Shown in pieces: positions 1 through 7,337 of a stretch of DNA of 8,359 nucleotides. This DNA comes from UBA10133 sp964348455 (GTDB lineage Bacteria; Patescibacteriota; Microgenomatia; UBA1400; MFAQ01): assembly GCA_964348455.1 (NCBI GenBank), contig CAYGCQ010000036.1, positions 1-8,359 on the forward strand. Direction: 5' to 3'. Both the position numbers and the translations under genes were made by a program. The notes under the pieces are model-generated. The model searched no databases. It was not told the origin of the DNA and saw nothing but the letters and a program-made list of their open reading frames with translations. Position 1 is the stretch's first letter; each line of letters starts with the position of its first letter.

Positions 1-748
1 GGTTAAATATAATCATAATAACTTTATTAGAGTCAACTTTAGTTTTAGTTTTACCGAATGCCTGAACTTCTGTAAGGTAGTCTGACGGCAAATTTAGCAC
101 TAAGTCCAGATGTCCAAGTTTGAAAGCGGTAATGGCTTGTTTGGCTGTTGGTAAAACGTTAAAAACTAGAGACCTATCCTTCGTATCCACAGTGATTTGA
201 GATATTATGCCCGATGTTTTCTGTTTTAAATGAATGTCATAATCCCCAATTATTTTTCCATCAACATTAAGGAGAGGAATATTTAATAAGGCAAGAAAAG
301 GTGAAAAAAGTGTTGGAATCTTAAACCTAATAACATTGGGATCTTCTGTCTCTATGTCTATGTTTGGAATAGAAATTTTGATATCTGAGGCTTTTACACT
401 TTCACCTGTGTACCACTTAAGATCTTGTTTTAGGTAAAAAGTATATGTTTTACCGTCATCACTGATATCCCACTTTTCAGCTAGGCCGGGCTGAGGTGCA
501 TGCTTATCGTCTAAGGTTACTAGTCCCGCGCTTAGAAAATTTATGATATATGGTGGTAGTTGCCCGGAACCAAATTGGCCGACGATGCCAATCCGATACA
601 TAATTTTGGATCTTGGTGTTTTAGTGAGGATGAAATTTCCGAGAAGAGCAATAACAACAGTCACTCCAAGGCTGATTAATATCTGGAGGCTGTACTTTTT
701 CAGGAATCCTTTTACAAACCAGATGTTCTCTCTCAAGGGGTTGCTCAT
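1..748 (-). CDS. Family 5 extracellular solute-binding protein (peptide/nickel ABC transporter type), N-terminal part, cut by the left edge
   Basis: The frame is open from the ATG at 748-746 to the window edge, giving 249 residues of a protein that normally exceeds 450. Family 5 proteins (SBP_bac_5) capture peptides or similar ligands outside the membrane for an ABC importer. The family hallmark is clear at residues 72-116: LSAGLVTLD, then GLAEKWDISDDGKTY, then FYLKQDLKWYTGE. Residues 1-18 are basic and 21-42 form one hydrophobic helix (LQILISLGVTVVIALLGNFI), with no Cys-containing lipobox, so the protein is probably held by an uncleaved N-terminal anchor. After the ASDI motif (about residue 123) the sequence reaches the PFLALL motif within about 40 residues; many family members have a longer segment there. 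The ATG overlaps the secG stop as ATGA, implying translational coupling. No permease or ATPase gene is visible, so transport and ligand are unproven. Confidence 0.85.
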   Translation of the reverse strand, partial: MSNPLRENIWFVKGFLKKYSLQILISLGVTVVIALLGNFILTKTPRSKIMYRIGIVGQFGSGQLPPYIINFLSAGLVTLDDKHAPQPGLAEKWDISDDGKTYTFYLKQDLKWYTGESVKASDIKISIPNIDIETEDPNVIRFKIPTLFSPFLALLNIPLLNVDGKIIGDYDIHLKQKTSGIISQITVDTKDRSLVFNVLPTAKQAITAFKLGHLDLVLNLPSDYLTEVQAFGKTKTKVDSNKVIMIIFN

Positions 749-966
749 TTCCAGACTGCGATATTAAGGAATGAGAGAACCAAGAATATAATCGAAAAAA
801 CTATAGTGGCGAGGTAAATAATTTTTTCTGGTCCTCTTTTGGTATGGAAGCCGGATTGAGTAGCCGAGGCAAAACCTGCACCCAAGGAAGCCTCTTTGGA
901 CTGAAGAGTAACCAAGATAATTAAGATAAGGGAAACAACTATTTGAGCTATTAGGTTTATTTGCAT
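745..966 (-). CDS. secG: Preprotein translocase subunit SecG
   Basis: SecG is the small accessory subunit of the SecYEG channel and aids protein export through the cytoplasmic membrane. The 73-residue product has the family layout: a first membrane helix (about residues 3-21, INLIAQIVVSLILIILVTLQ), a Gly/Ala/Ser-rich loop, a short basic stretch HTKRGPEK, and a second helix (about 49-70, ending FLNIAVW). I chose the ATG at 966 because family members start directly before the first helix and this start lies 16 nt after the upstream stop. An in-frame ATG at 993 would add nine residues (MVIKGYNKT) and overlap the upstream gene by 11 nt; AGAAAGG directly abuts that ATG with no spacer, so it is a poor ribosome site. 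The TGA stop overlaps the next gene's ATG. Family assignment is firm, the start less so. Confidence 0.88.
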   Translation of the reverse strand: MQINLIAQIVVSLILIILVTLQSKEASLGAGFASATQSGFHTKRGPEKIIYLATIVFSIIFLVLSFLNIAVWK

Positions 967-972
967 AGTCTT

Positions 973-978
973 ATTATA
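973..978 (-). promoter_or_regulatory. TATAAT hexamer just upstream of secG (possible -10 box)
   Basis: An exact TATAAT on the minus strand ends 6 nt before the secG ATG at 966. If it acts as a -10 element, transcription would begin at or beside the start codon, giving a leaderless mRNA. No good -35 hexamer is seen at 17 nt spacing (CAGAAA there), and AT-rich sequence can yield this motif by chance. Confidence 0.25.
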
Positions 979-982
979 GCCT

Positions 983-1396
983 TTAATTACCATCCTTTCT
1001 GATTAGCCACATCACGAAGCCATGGAATGCGTTTAAGAGCGTGGATGTAATCAAGTAGGACAGGAAAATCCCCATGTTCATAGCAGGTATAACAAAACCT
1101 TCGAAATTGGCTCCCGGGAAACTGTAAAGGGAGATGCTTATTCCATCGACCAGGACTTGAAGGAGGAAAAGGGTTAGCAGTGAAATTGCCCAGGAAAATA
1201 GATTTAAGGTGATTAGATTTATGGGTAAAAATAGAAGCTTGATGATTGGCTTAACAATCTTGTTTAGCATTAGCCAGATGATGGCAGCGGTTAGAAGTGT
1301 CTTCAGGTCATGTGGAATACTGAACCCAGGATAGACTAGGTCAGCAAGATAGAGAACCAACAGATTAATTAGAATATGACGCAGTAACACTTTCAT
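983..1396 (-). CDS. Phage-holin-4 superfamily (PF04020-type) four-helix membrane protein
   Basis: This 137-residue, strongly hydrophobic protein has about four membrane segments (near residues 5-24, 31-50, 55-85 and 102-132). The stretch NKIVKPIIKLLFLPINLITL at about 45-64 matches the conserved core of the phage_holin_4_2 family (KPilkllslPlnilTlGLf in typical members), which also supplies the length and helix count. Despite the family name, chromosomal members are widespread in bacteria and are not shown to be holins; their function is unknown. The gene lies 25 nt after uvrC and 16 nt before secG, with no phage gene nearby, so a resident envelope role is likelier than prophage lysis. The start is ATG without a clear Shine-Dalgarno sequence. 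Family call good; function unknown. Confidence 0.82.
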   Translation of the reverse strand: MKVLLRHILINLLVLYLADLVYPGFSIPHDLKTLLTAAIIWLMLNKIVKPIIKLLFLPINLITLNLFSWAISLLTLFLLQVLVDGISISLYSFPGANFEGFVIPAMNMGIFLSYLITSTLLNAFHGFVMWLIRKDGN

Positions 1397-1405
1397 TCTG
1401 ATTTA

Positions 1406-1411
1406 AGTATA
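1406..1411 (-). promoter_or_regulatory. TATACT hexamer upstream of the holin-like gene (possible -10 box)
   Basis: TATACT (five of six matches to TATAAT) on the minus strand ends 9 nt before the ATG at 1396, inside the 25-nt gap after uvrC. No convincing -35 or Shine-Dalgarno sequence accompanies it. It fits the spacing pattern seen before secG, uvrC and uvrA. Confidence 0.2.
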
Positions 1412-1421
1412 GTATGGTTGT

Positions 1422-2759
1422 TCACGAAATTAAACTTTTTCCGCGCTGCTTTTTGTGGAATGAATTTGCGAAGCGATGAGCCTCATCCCTAAGGCTTCTA
1501 AAAAGATTTAACACGGGATCTTCCAGAGGCAAGCTAATGGTGACTGTCTTATGATTTTCATCATAGAAATAGATAGTCTCTCTTTTCTTGGCCAAGGCAA
1601 TCACCGGTATATTGTCAGGAATAATTAGTGAGACTATCGAAAGTTGAGGAATCCCTCCATCCAAAACTATTAAGTCCGGAGTCCCCCACTCACGGTGTCG
1701 AAGGCGACGATCGATGATTTGCTTCATAGCAGCGGCATCCGACCTGTCCGGAAACTTGACGTTGAAATGTCTGTAATCCGAAGTGCTCGGAGAACCTTTA
1801 ATATACACAGCCATTGATCCTACGTAGTTGTCTCCTTGGAGATGGGCCAGGTCGTAACACTCTATTCTATATGGTGGCTTCTTGAGTCTTGGGTGCTTCA
1901 GTTTTTTTACTATTCGGTACTGAAGTGCATCAGTGGCATCAGAGAGTTTTAAGAGCAAACTGGAGTTTCTGGTGCTTAAAATATTATGAAGTCCTTCAAT
2001 TTGAATTTTTATTGAGTTGGCTTTTTCAAAATCCGTTTTTTTAATAGCCGCTTTTATCTCTCGGTGCAAACTTTTGTCTAGTAACGCAAACTGACCTGAG
2101 AGAAATTTCTTTAACCTTCCAAGATGTCGATTGTATTTTTCTGCAGTGATTTCGCCTGTGCAGGCTCCGGGGCAGTGGCCAATGTGATAATTGAAACAAG
2201 CTCTTTTTTGGGGATTAAAGGGGTGTAAGCAGAAACCAAAAATGTTTCTCATTTGTTTGTATAGAGTTTGAGAGACAGCACCTGAGGTGTATGGACCGAA
2301 AACCTGTTTTTTGTAGTTATCTAGATTTAAATTGAGAATATCGGTAGCATGTACAATGTTCACCTTGGCATTAGGATCATTCCCAAAGATAATATACTGA
2401 TTAGACTTATCATCTTTAACAATGGAGTTGTATCTGGGGAGATAGGACTTTATAAAGTTTGCCTCAGTAATGACAGCTTCGATATCATTTCTTACCGGCC
2501 TGAAGTACATGAATTTGGTCTTGGGAATAAACTGAAGCGCTTTGGTTGTACCCTCGGTAAAACCTTCATAGTGTTGCTTGAATCTGGTTTTAAGATTTAT
2601 CGACTTACCGATATAAAGAGGTTTTTTGTTTTTGTCTTCGAATATGTAGATACCTGGCCCCGAAGGCAGTGACTGCCAAAAATCCTCCGATTCCGGAGAG
2701 AATGAGAGTCTGAGAGGTGGCTGTACCGATGGAAATTCCGGTGTCATATCTTGTGCCAT
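1422..2759 (-). CDS. uvrC: UvrC-type excinuclease, short form without HhH domain
   Basis: UvrC makes the two incisions around a lesion handed over by UvrA and UvrB. The 445-residue product has the GIY-YIG nuclease at the N-terminus (GIY 36-38, YIG 49-51, Arg59, likely metal-binding Glu99 in ITEANFIK), a four-Cys region (C177, C188, C196, C200, spaced x10-x7-x3, like the cysteines reported to bind an iron-sulfur cluster in E. coli UvrC), a UVR motif for UvrB contact (about 227-262), and the RNase H-like nuclease with all three expected acidic/His residues: D303 (ECYDLAH), D367 (VLDGG) and H428 (DEAHRFA). It ends just after FHKKQRGKS, where other UvrCs continue into a tandem helix-hairpin-helix domain. 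Only about 40 residues separate UVR from D303, far fewer than usual. The first 51 codons overlap the transglutaminase-like gene; no start codon closer to the GIY motif exists except M5 (2747). No Shine-Dalgarno sequence is seen. Confidence 0.92.
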   Translation of the reverse strand: MAQDMTPEFPSVQPPLRLSFSPESEDFWQSLPSGPGIYIFEDKNKKPLYIGKSINLKTRFKQHYEGFTEGTTKALQFIPKTKFMYFRPVRNDIEAVITEANFIKSYLPRYNSIVKDDKSNQYIIFGNDPNAKVNIVHATDILNLNLDNYKKQVFGPYTSGAVSQTLYKQMRNIFGFCLHPFNPQKRACFNYHIGHCPGACTGEITAEKYNRHLGRLKKFLSGQFALLDKSLHREIKAAIKKTDFEKANSIKIQIEGLHNILSTRNSSLLLKLSDATDALQYRIVKKLKHPRLKKPPYRIECYDLAHLQGDNYVGSMAVYIKGSPSTSDYRHFNVKFPDRSDAAAMKQIIDRRLRHREWGTPDLIVLDGGIPQLSIVSLIIPDNIPVIALAKKRETIYFYDENHKTVTISLPLEDPVLNLFRSLRDEAHRFANSFHKKQRGKSLIS

Positions 2760-4410
2760 TAAAGTAAATTATAGCTTGTGTATTATTTTCGCTGACGAAC
2801 GGTGATTTTTTGACCCTTAATTGAATGACTGTCGAGGCAAATGGTGGAATATTTACCCAAGTTTGATTTTTTTCCAAGTACTCACTTTCATCACTGGTGA
2901 GGGTTCCGTTAATAGATGACCCTTGAGTGTTGCTGACTTGAATTAAAATGTCTTTTCCTTCTTGCTTGATGAATTTAAGAGATATATTGGGAACAGGAAA
3001 ATTTACTACTTCTGTCGGCTCAAACGCGATATCTTTTGATTTCTGTCCATTTTTGTACGCTCCGGCAGGAATTGGATACTCAGAATTTTCTCCGTGGATT
3101 ACAAACACAATATGATTAAAATCAAGCTTATTAAAGTAATCTATCCCCCTGGTAGTGTTTGCCCATGTGGGGTCTACTTGAATCCAGGTTCCGCGAGTGC
3201 TATCAAAATATTCTGGCCAGGCATGTAAAATATCTTGCGTAAGCGATAGTGGTTTTAGATCCGGATTCTCGGTTAATGCAAATCCTTCAAGCTCCCGAGC
3301 AGGGATACCGGCCCTCCTAGCTAAAGCAACAAAGACATCGGTAAAGTCGGTGCAGATTGCACTTTGGCTATTTATTAAGGCTTCTGCCGCCGGAGATCGG
3401 GTCGGGCGCTCACGACTTAATTTTTCGTAATCATATTTCAACTTATCCGATACAAAGTCGTAGATTGATTTTGGGGTTTTGATATTTCTTAATTCTGACG
3501 AGTTAAAAACTCCATTATCATAGTTCCAAATCGAGGTTTTGGAAATTAGACTGGACGAAGGCTGAGTATTTGTTGGCTTTGGAGTAAATTCCAGCCTAAC
3601 TATTAAATCAACAGTGATGTCCATGTTTTCGCCAGCAGATAATTCATAGACTGCTAGAAAATTTCCATCCTTGTCTGTTTTTATTTCAATCGGGAATGGG
3701 TCGATATTTTTATATAGCACAGTTTGATATGAGGTATCAGGCGGAAGAGCTATTTCAGTTTTATTTTGAAAATTATTTGGATTTGTAATGTGATAAATTA
3801 GCTTCCCTTTGTAAAATTGGGTCTTACCAAAAACAGCACTAATCGACTTGTTGCTAATTTTGTTCCCACTAAAATAATAAATATTATCTTTGACGATATC
3901 GGGCTTTGGATCTATGTAAGCAGGGTCAGAAAAACCGCTAGGAACTGTTAGGATTACAGATTGACTTGTCACGTTTTCATCTTGTTCCAACCTGGGAATG
4001 TCGATTTGCCAAGTATTACCTGACTTTGTAGTGATATCAGAGGTGTCGTATTCAATGGTAAAAGTATGCACTTTGTCTTTACCCACGATCTTACTTGAAA
4101 ATGGAAAGGATATTGATGTCTGATTTAAACTCTTAATAACATCAGCCTTTACAGCTACCCCCTCATCAAGAATTTTGATATTTTCAAGCTTTGTTTCGTT
4201 AATGCTTAGGCCAAAATCAGTAGCATAAACAACGGATAGATTATTTTTTTGATTTACCACGAATTTAACGTGAGTTTTACCCGTTTCGTTTACTTGATAG
4301 TAGATCTGATAAGAGGTGTTGAACTTAGCTATAGCATTAGCTTTGGGTGCAAAAAGCTTCAGGGTAAATCCTGCCAAAAACAGGAGAAAGATATAAATAT
4401 TTTTTTGCAA
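2605..4410 (-). CDS. Secreted, membrane-anchored transglutaminase-like protein
   Basis: The 601-residue product begins with a signal peptide (QKNIYIFLLFLAGFTLKLF, probable cleavage after KANA near residue 26), followed by about 250 residues of beta-rich extracellular sequence I do not recognise. A transglutaminase-like core spans about 300-440 with the complete Cys-His-Asp triad: C353 (AICTDFTDVFVALARRAG), H396 (ILHAWPEYF) and D413 (QVDPTW). A further beta-rich stretch leads to a C-terminal helix (about 568-588) and a basic tail (HIRRQKQK), so the enzyme domain should sit outside, anchored at its C-terminus. Bacterial members of this superfamily act as proteases, peptidases or amide-bond formers; the substrate here cannot be read. 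The start is TTG, 2 nt after the uvrA stop; an in-frame TGA at 4455-4453 and no ATG or GTG between exclude a longer ORF. The last 155 nt overlap uvrC. Confidence 0.87.
   Translation of the reverse strand: MQKNIYIFLLFLAGFTLKLFAPKANAIAKFNTSYQIYYQVNETGKTHVKFVVNQKNNLSVVYATDFGLSINETKLENIKILDEGVAVKADVIKSLNQTSISFPFSSKIVGKDKVHTFTIEYDTSDITTKSGNTWQIDIPRLEQDENVTSQSVILTVPSGFSDPAYIDPKPDIVKDNIYYFSGNKISNKSISAVFGKTQFYKGKLIYHITNPNNFQNKTEIALPPDTSYQTVLYKNIDPFPIEIKTDKDGNFLAVYELSAGENMDITVDLIVRLEFTPKPTNTQPSSSLISKTSIWNYDNGVFNSSELRNIKTPKSIYDFVSDKLKYDYEKLSRERPTRSPAAEALINSQSAICTDFTDVFVALARRAGIPARELEGFALTENPDLKPLSLTQDILHAWPEYFDSTRGTWIQVDPTWANTTRGIDYFNKLDFNHIVFVIHGENSEYPIPAGAYKNGQKSKDIAFEPTEVVNFPVPNISLKFIKQEGKDILIQVSNTQGSSINGTLTSDESEYLEKNQTWVNIPPFASTVIQLRVKKSPFVSENNTQAIIYFNGTRYDTGISIGTATSQTLILSGIGGFLAVTAFGARYLHIRRQKQKTSLYR
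2768..2773 (-). promoter_or_regulatory. TATAAT hexamer upstream of uvrC (possible -10 box inside the transglutaminase-like gene)
   Basis: An exact TATAAT on the minus strand ends 8 nt before the uvrC ATG at 2759. It lies inside the upstream coding region (codons for Ala-Ile-Ile), so it may be chance, but the position would give a leaderless uvrC transcript. Upstream, TCGTCA sits at 19 nt spacing, a poor -35. Confidence 0.22.
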
Positions 4411-4412
4411 CT

Positions 4413-7337
4413 TTAAAAAACTAACTTTTTTAACTCTTGAGCTGTAGGAGTGTCATGTTTGGAAGCGACCTTAGCTGGTGTACCACTCGCTATTACTTCC
4501 CCACCAGAGTCTCCCCCTTCAGGCCCAATGTCAATAATATAGTCGGCATTTTTGATTACGTCTAGATTGTGTTCTATGACGATGACTGTATTGTTTTGAT
4601 TTACGAGGTCAACAAGAGTCTGAACTAATTTGCTGAGGTCTTCAAAATGCAACCCTGTGGTTGGCTCGTCAAGTATGTATACAGTGTGACCACTGCCTGT
4701 CTTAGCGAGTTCGGTAGCCAGCTTAACTCTTTGGGCTTCTCCGCCAGATAATGTAGGGGCTGATTGACCAAGCTTTATGTAACCAAGACCAACTTTTTTA
4801 ATTGTTTCAATTTTCTTACTTATTGCTGGCACATTTCTAAAGAAGTCACTGGCTTCATCAACAGTCATAGCCAAAACTTGAGCGATATTTTTACCTTTAT
4901 ATTCAACTTCGAGAGTTGGATCGTTAAATCTGGTACCACGGCAAGTCTCACATGTTATATAGATATCTCCCAAAAACTGCATTTCGATTTTTAACTGACC
5001 GTCTCCTTCACAGGTTTCACAACGGCCCCCCTTGACGTTAAAACTAAACCTTCCAGGTCCATAACCTCGATATCTAGCCTCTTGAGTGTTAGAAAATAGC
5101 TGTCGCACATAATCAAACACTTTGGTGTAGGTGGCCGGATTACTTCTGGGAGTTTTTCCGATAGGACTTTGGTCTATCAAAGAGACTCTTTTGACTACAT
5201 CGGGGATGGTTATGGTGCCAAATTTGATATCTTCTTTGTGATGGAGTGGATTCAAGTTCTGCGACATGGCCTCGTACAGAGTATCCACCACCAGTGATGA
5301 CTTTCCGGAACCGGAGACACCGGTGACAGCAACAAATCGATTAAGCGGGAACTCAACATCAATATCTTTAAGGTTGTGGTGGGTACAGCCAGTCAGCCTA
5401 ATAGACGCTGGGCTTTCTTGCTGATTTTTCGGCTTAACTGCTGTAACACTTTTTCTTCCGGACAGATATTGTCCAGTAATACACGACGAAGCCTTCATTT
5501 CATCGATACTACCCTCGAAAGTTACTTCTCCGCCTAAATATCCAGCTAATGGTCCAAACTCTACGATGTGTTCGGCATTTTCCATTGTTTGCTGGTCATG
5601 TTCTACCACCACAAGAGAATTTCCAAGGGTCACCAACTCTTTTAGAGTGTTGATAAGTTTGGCATTGTCCCGCTGGTGCAGCCCGATGGTGGGTTCGTCC
5701 AAAACATAAAGAATACCTGTCAACCTGGAACCAATCTGACTGGCTAAGCGAATTCGTTGAAGCTCACCACCTGAAAGAGTGCCGGATTCACGAGCGAGAG
5801 TGATGTACTCGAGACCGACTGACATAAGGAAACTGAGCCGGTCCCCTATCTCTTTAACAATGGGCTCACTAATCTGTTGTTCGGTCGAGGTTAATTTTTT
5901 GAATAGTGCTTTAAAAAATTCGTTAGCTTTGGCGGTGGACCAAGATGTGACTTCACTGATGGAATGGTTATCGACATGAACAGCCAGGACTTCCGATTTT
6001 AGACGAGCACCTTTGCAAACTGGACAGGTTTTTCGAATCAGATACTTGGCCACCTCTTCTTTAAACGATGCAGAGCTTGATTCCTCGTAACGTCTTTCAA
6101 ACTCTTTAGAAAGACCTAAAAAGGTCATTTTTCGAACCACTTTTTTTCCGTGTCGATTAACGCCTTTGATAAGGAATACTTTAGCTCCCGTGCCAGTAAA
6201 TAAAGCTGCCTTTTGATCCTGTGTTAAATCTAAAAGTGGCTGACTTCCCGTAAATCCGACCGACTCCATGGCCTCTAGGACTAGTTTTGCTAGCCAAGTT
6301 CTTGATTCAAATTGAGAAGCAAGAGGAATAATGGCGCCTTCGAGTAAGCTAAGTGATGGTGAAACTACGGAATCAATATCAAGAACCATCTTGGTTCCTA
6401 AACCAGTACACTCGGAGCAAGCACCTTCAGGAGCATTAAAAGAGAAATATCTTGGTTCAATTTCCGGGATGGAGATGTTATCAATAGGACAAGCTAGTTT
6501 TTGAGAAAAAAGGTGATCTTCCATTTCCTCTGAATTTTCAGGGAAGGATAGTGAGGGGTCGGTCACAATACTCACAAAGACTTCTCCGTCAGAAATTTTT
6601 AACGCTTGTTCTAAGGAGTCGATGAGTCTTTGTTTCTCATACTCAGGGTTGCCGTTTACTTGGCCGACAACTAGTTTATCGATGACAGCTTCTACGCTGT
6701 GACGGTTATTTTTGAATAGCGAAAGGGTTGACTGCGTCGATAGAATTTTATTGTCGACACGGACCTGCTGAATGCCTTGCTTTAGAAGTCCAGGGAACAG
6801 TTCCTTGAACTCACCCTTTTGACCTTTGACGATGGGAGCGAGAATAAGGAGGCGAACACCTTTTTGCTTCTGATAGCTGGGGTGGTTGACAGCGAGATCA
6901 ACTACGGCTTTATAAATTTGATTGATATCCTGAGGCATGATCTCGCGACCACACTGGGGGCAGTGTGGGTGGCCTATACGGGCAAAGAGGAGACGGAGAT
7001 AGTCATAAATCTCGGTAACGGTACCGACGGTACTACGTGGATTGTGACTCCCCTGCTTCTGGTCGATGAGTATGGCCGGTGAAAGTCCTTCGATTTGGTC
7101 TACATCGGGCTTGTCCATGACGCCTAAAAATTGTCTGGCGTAAGAAGAAAGGGACTCTACATAGCGGCGCTGGCCTTCGGCATAAATGGTGTCGTGAGCC
7201 ATGCTGGACTTTCCCGAACCTGAGACACCGGTGAAGACGACGAGTTTGTTTTTTGGTAAGGTCAGATTGACGTTCTTGAGATTGTGCTGACGAGCTCCTT
7301 TGATGATTAGATGGGTGGATGGTGAGGTGCTAGACAT
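4413..7337 (-). CDS. uvrA: UvrABC system protein A (excinuclease ATPase subunit)
   Basis: UvrA dimers scan DNA for bulky lesions and load UvrB. The 974-residue product is full length (E. coli 940) and has two ABC ATPase modules: Walker A at 37-45 (GVSGSGKSS) and 673-681 (K679), ABC signatures LSGGE at 521 and 863, and Walker B with catalytic acids D547-E548 and D890-E891. Zinc-site cysteines are C126/C129, C438/C441 and the C-terminal set C773, C776, C796, C799. The insertion-domain zinc site reads CPID at 283-286 followed by C307/C310, so the usual second Cys is Asp286. The UvrB-binding region is around 130-250. The ATG at 7337 sits just before the expected ligand-binding strand; no Shine-Dalgarno sequence precedes it. 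The TAA stop is followed after 2 nt by the transglutaminase-like gene, so the two are probably co-transcribed. No LexA-type box was seen upstream. Confidence 0.98.
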   Translation of the reverse strand: MSSTSPSTHLIIKGARQHNLKNVNLTLPKNKLVVFTGVSGSGKSSMAHDTIYAEGQRRYVESLSSYARQFLGVMDKPDVDQIEGLSPAILIDQKQGSHNPRSTVGTVTEIYDYLRLLFARIGHPHCPQCGREIMPQDINQIYKAVVDLAVNHPSYQKQKGVRLLILAPIVKGQKGEFKELFPGLLKQGIQQVRVDNKILSTQSTLSLFKNNRHSVEAVIDKLVVGQVNGNPEYEKQRLIDSLEQALKISDGEVFVSIVTDPSLSFPENSEEMEDHLFSQKLACPIDNISIPEIEPRYFSFNAPEGACSECTGLGTKMVLDIDSVVSPSLSLLEGAIIPLASQFESRTWLAKLVLEAMESVGFTGSQPLLDLTQDQKAALFTGTGAKVFLIKGVNRHGKKVVRKMTFLGLSKEFERRYEESSSASFKEEVAKYLIRKTCPVCKGARLKSEVLAVHVDNHSISEVTSWSTAKANEFFKALFKKLTSTEQQISEPIVKEIGDRLSFLMSVGLEYITLARESGTLSGGELQRIRLASQIGSRLTGILYVLDEPTIGLHQRDNAKLINTLKELVTLGNSLVVVEHDQQTMENAEHIVEFGPLAGYLGGEVTFEGSIDEMKASSCITGQYLSGRKSVTAVKPKNQQESPASIRLTGCTHHNLKDIDVEFPLNRFVAVTGVSGSGKSSLVVDTLYEAMSQNLNPLHHKEDIKFGTITIPDVVKRVSLIDQSPIGKTPRSNPATYTKVFDYVRQLFSNTQEARYRGYGPGRFSFNVKGGRCETCEGDGQLKIEMQFLGDIYITCETCRGTRFNDPTLEVEYKGKNIAQVLAMTVDEASDFFRNVPAISKKIETIKKVGLGYIKLGQSAPTLSGGEAQRVKLATELAKTGSGHTVYILDEPTTGLHFEDLSKLVQTLVDLVNQNNTVIVIEHNLDVIKNADYIIDIGPEGGDSGGEVIASGTPAKVASKHDTPTAQELKKLVF

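Noticed and set aside
543..767. Open frame of 74 codons on the plus strand
   Set aside because: It lies antisense to the solute-binding protein gene, whose frame has clear family motifs; its own translation resembles no family. The same holds for plus-strand frames at 2349-2672, 3197-3430, 4764-4994, 5779-5979 and 6819-7082.
967..993. Upstream ATG (993) as the secG start
   Set aside because: It adds nine polar residues not typical of SecG, overlaps the upstream gene, and its AGAAAGG has no spacer before the ATG. It cannot be fully excluded.
983..1396. Prophage or lysis module suggested by the holin-like protein
   Set aside because: No endolysin, structural or integrase gene is nearby, and chromosomal members of this superfamily are common outside phages.
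1422..1470. uvrC as a pseudogene truncated at its 3' end
   Set aside because: Both nuclease sites, the four cysteines and the UVR motif are intact, and the gene ends cleanly 25 nt before the next one with no leftover HhH coding sequence.
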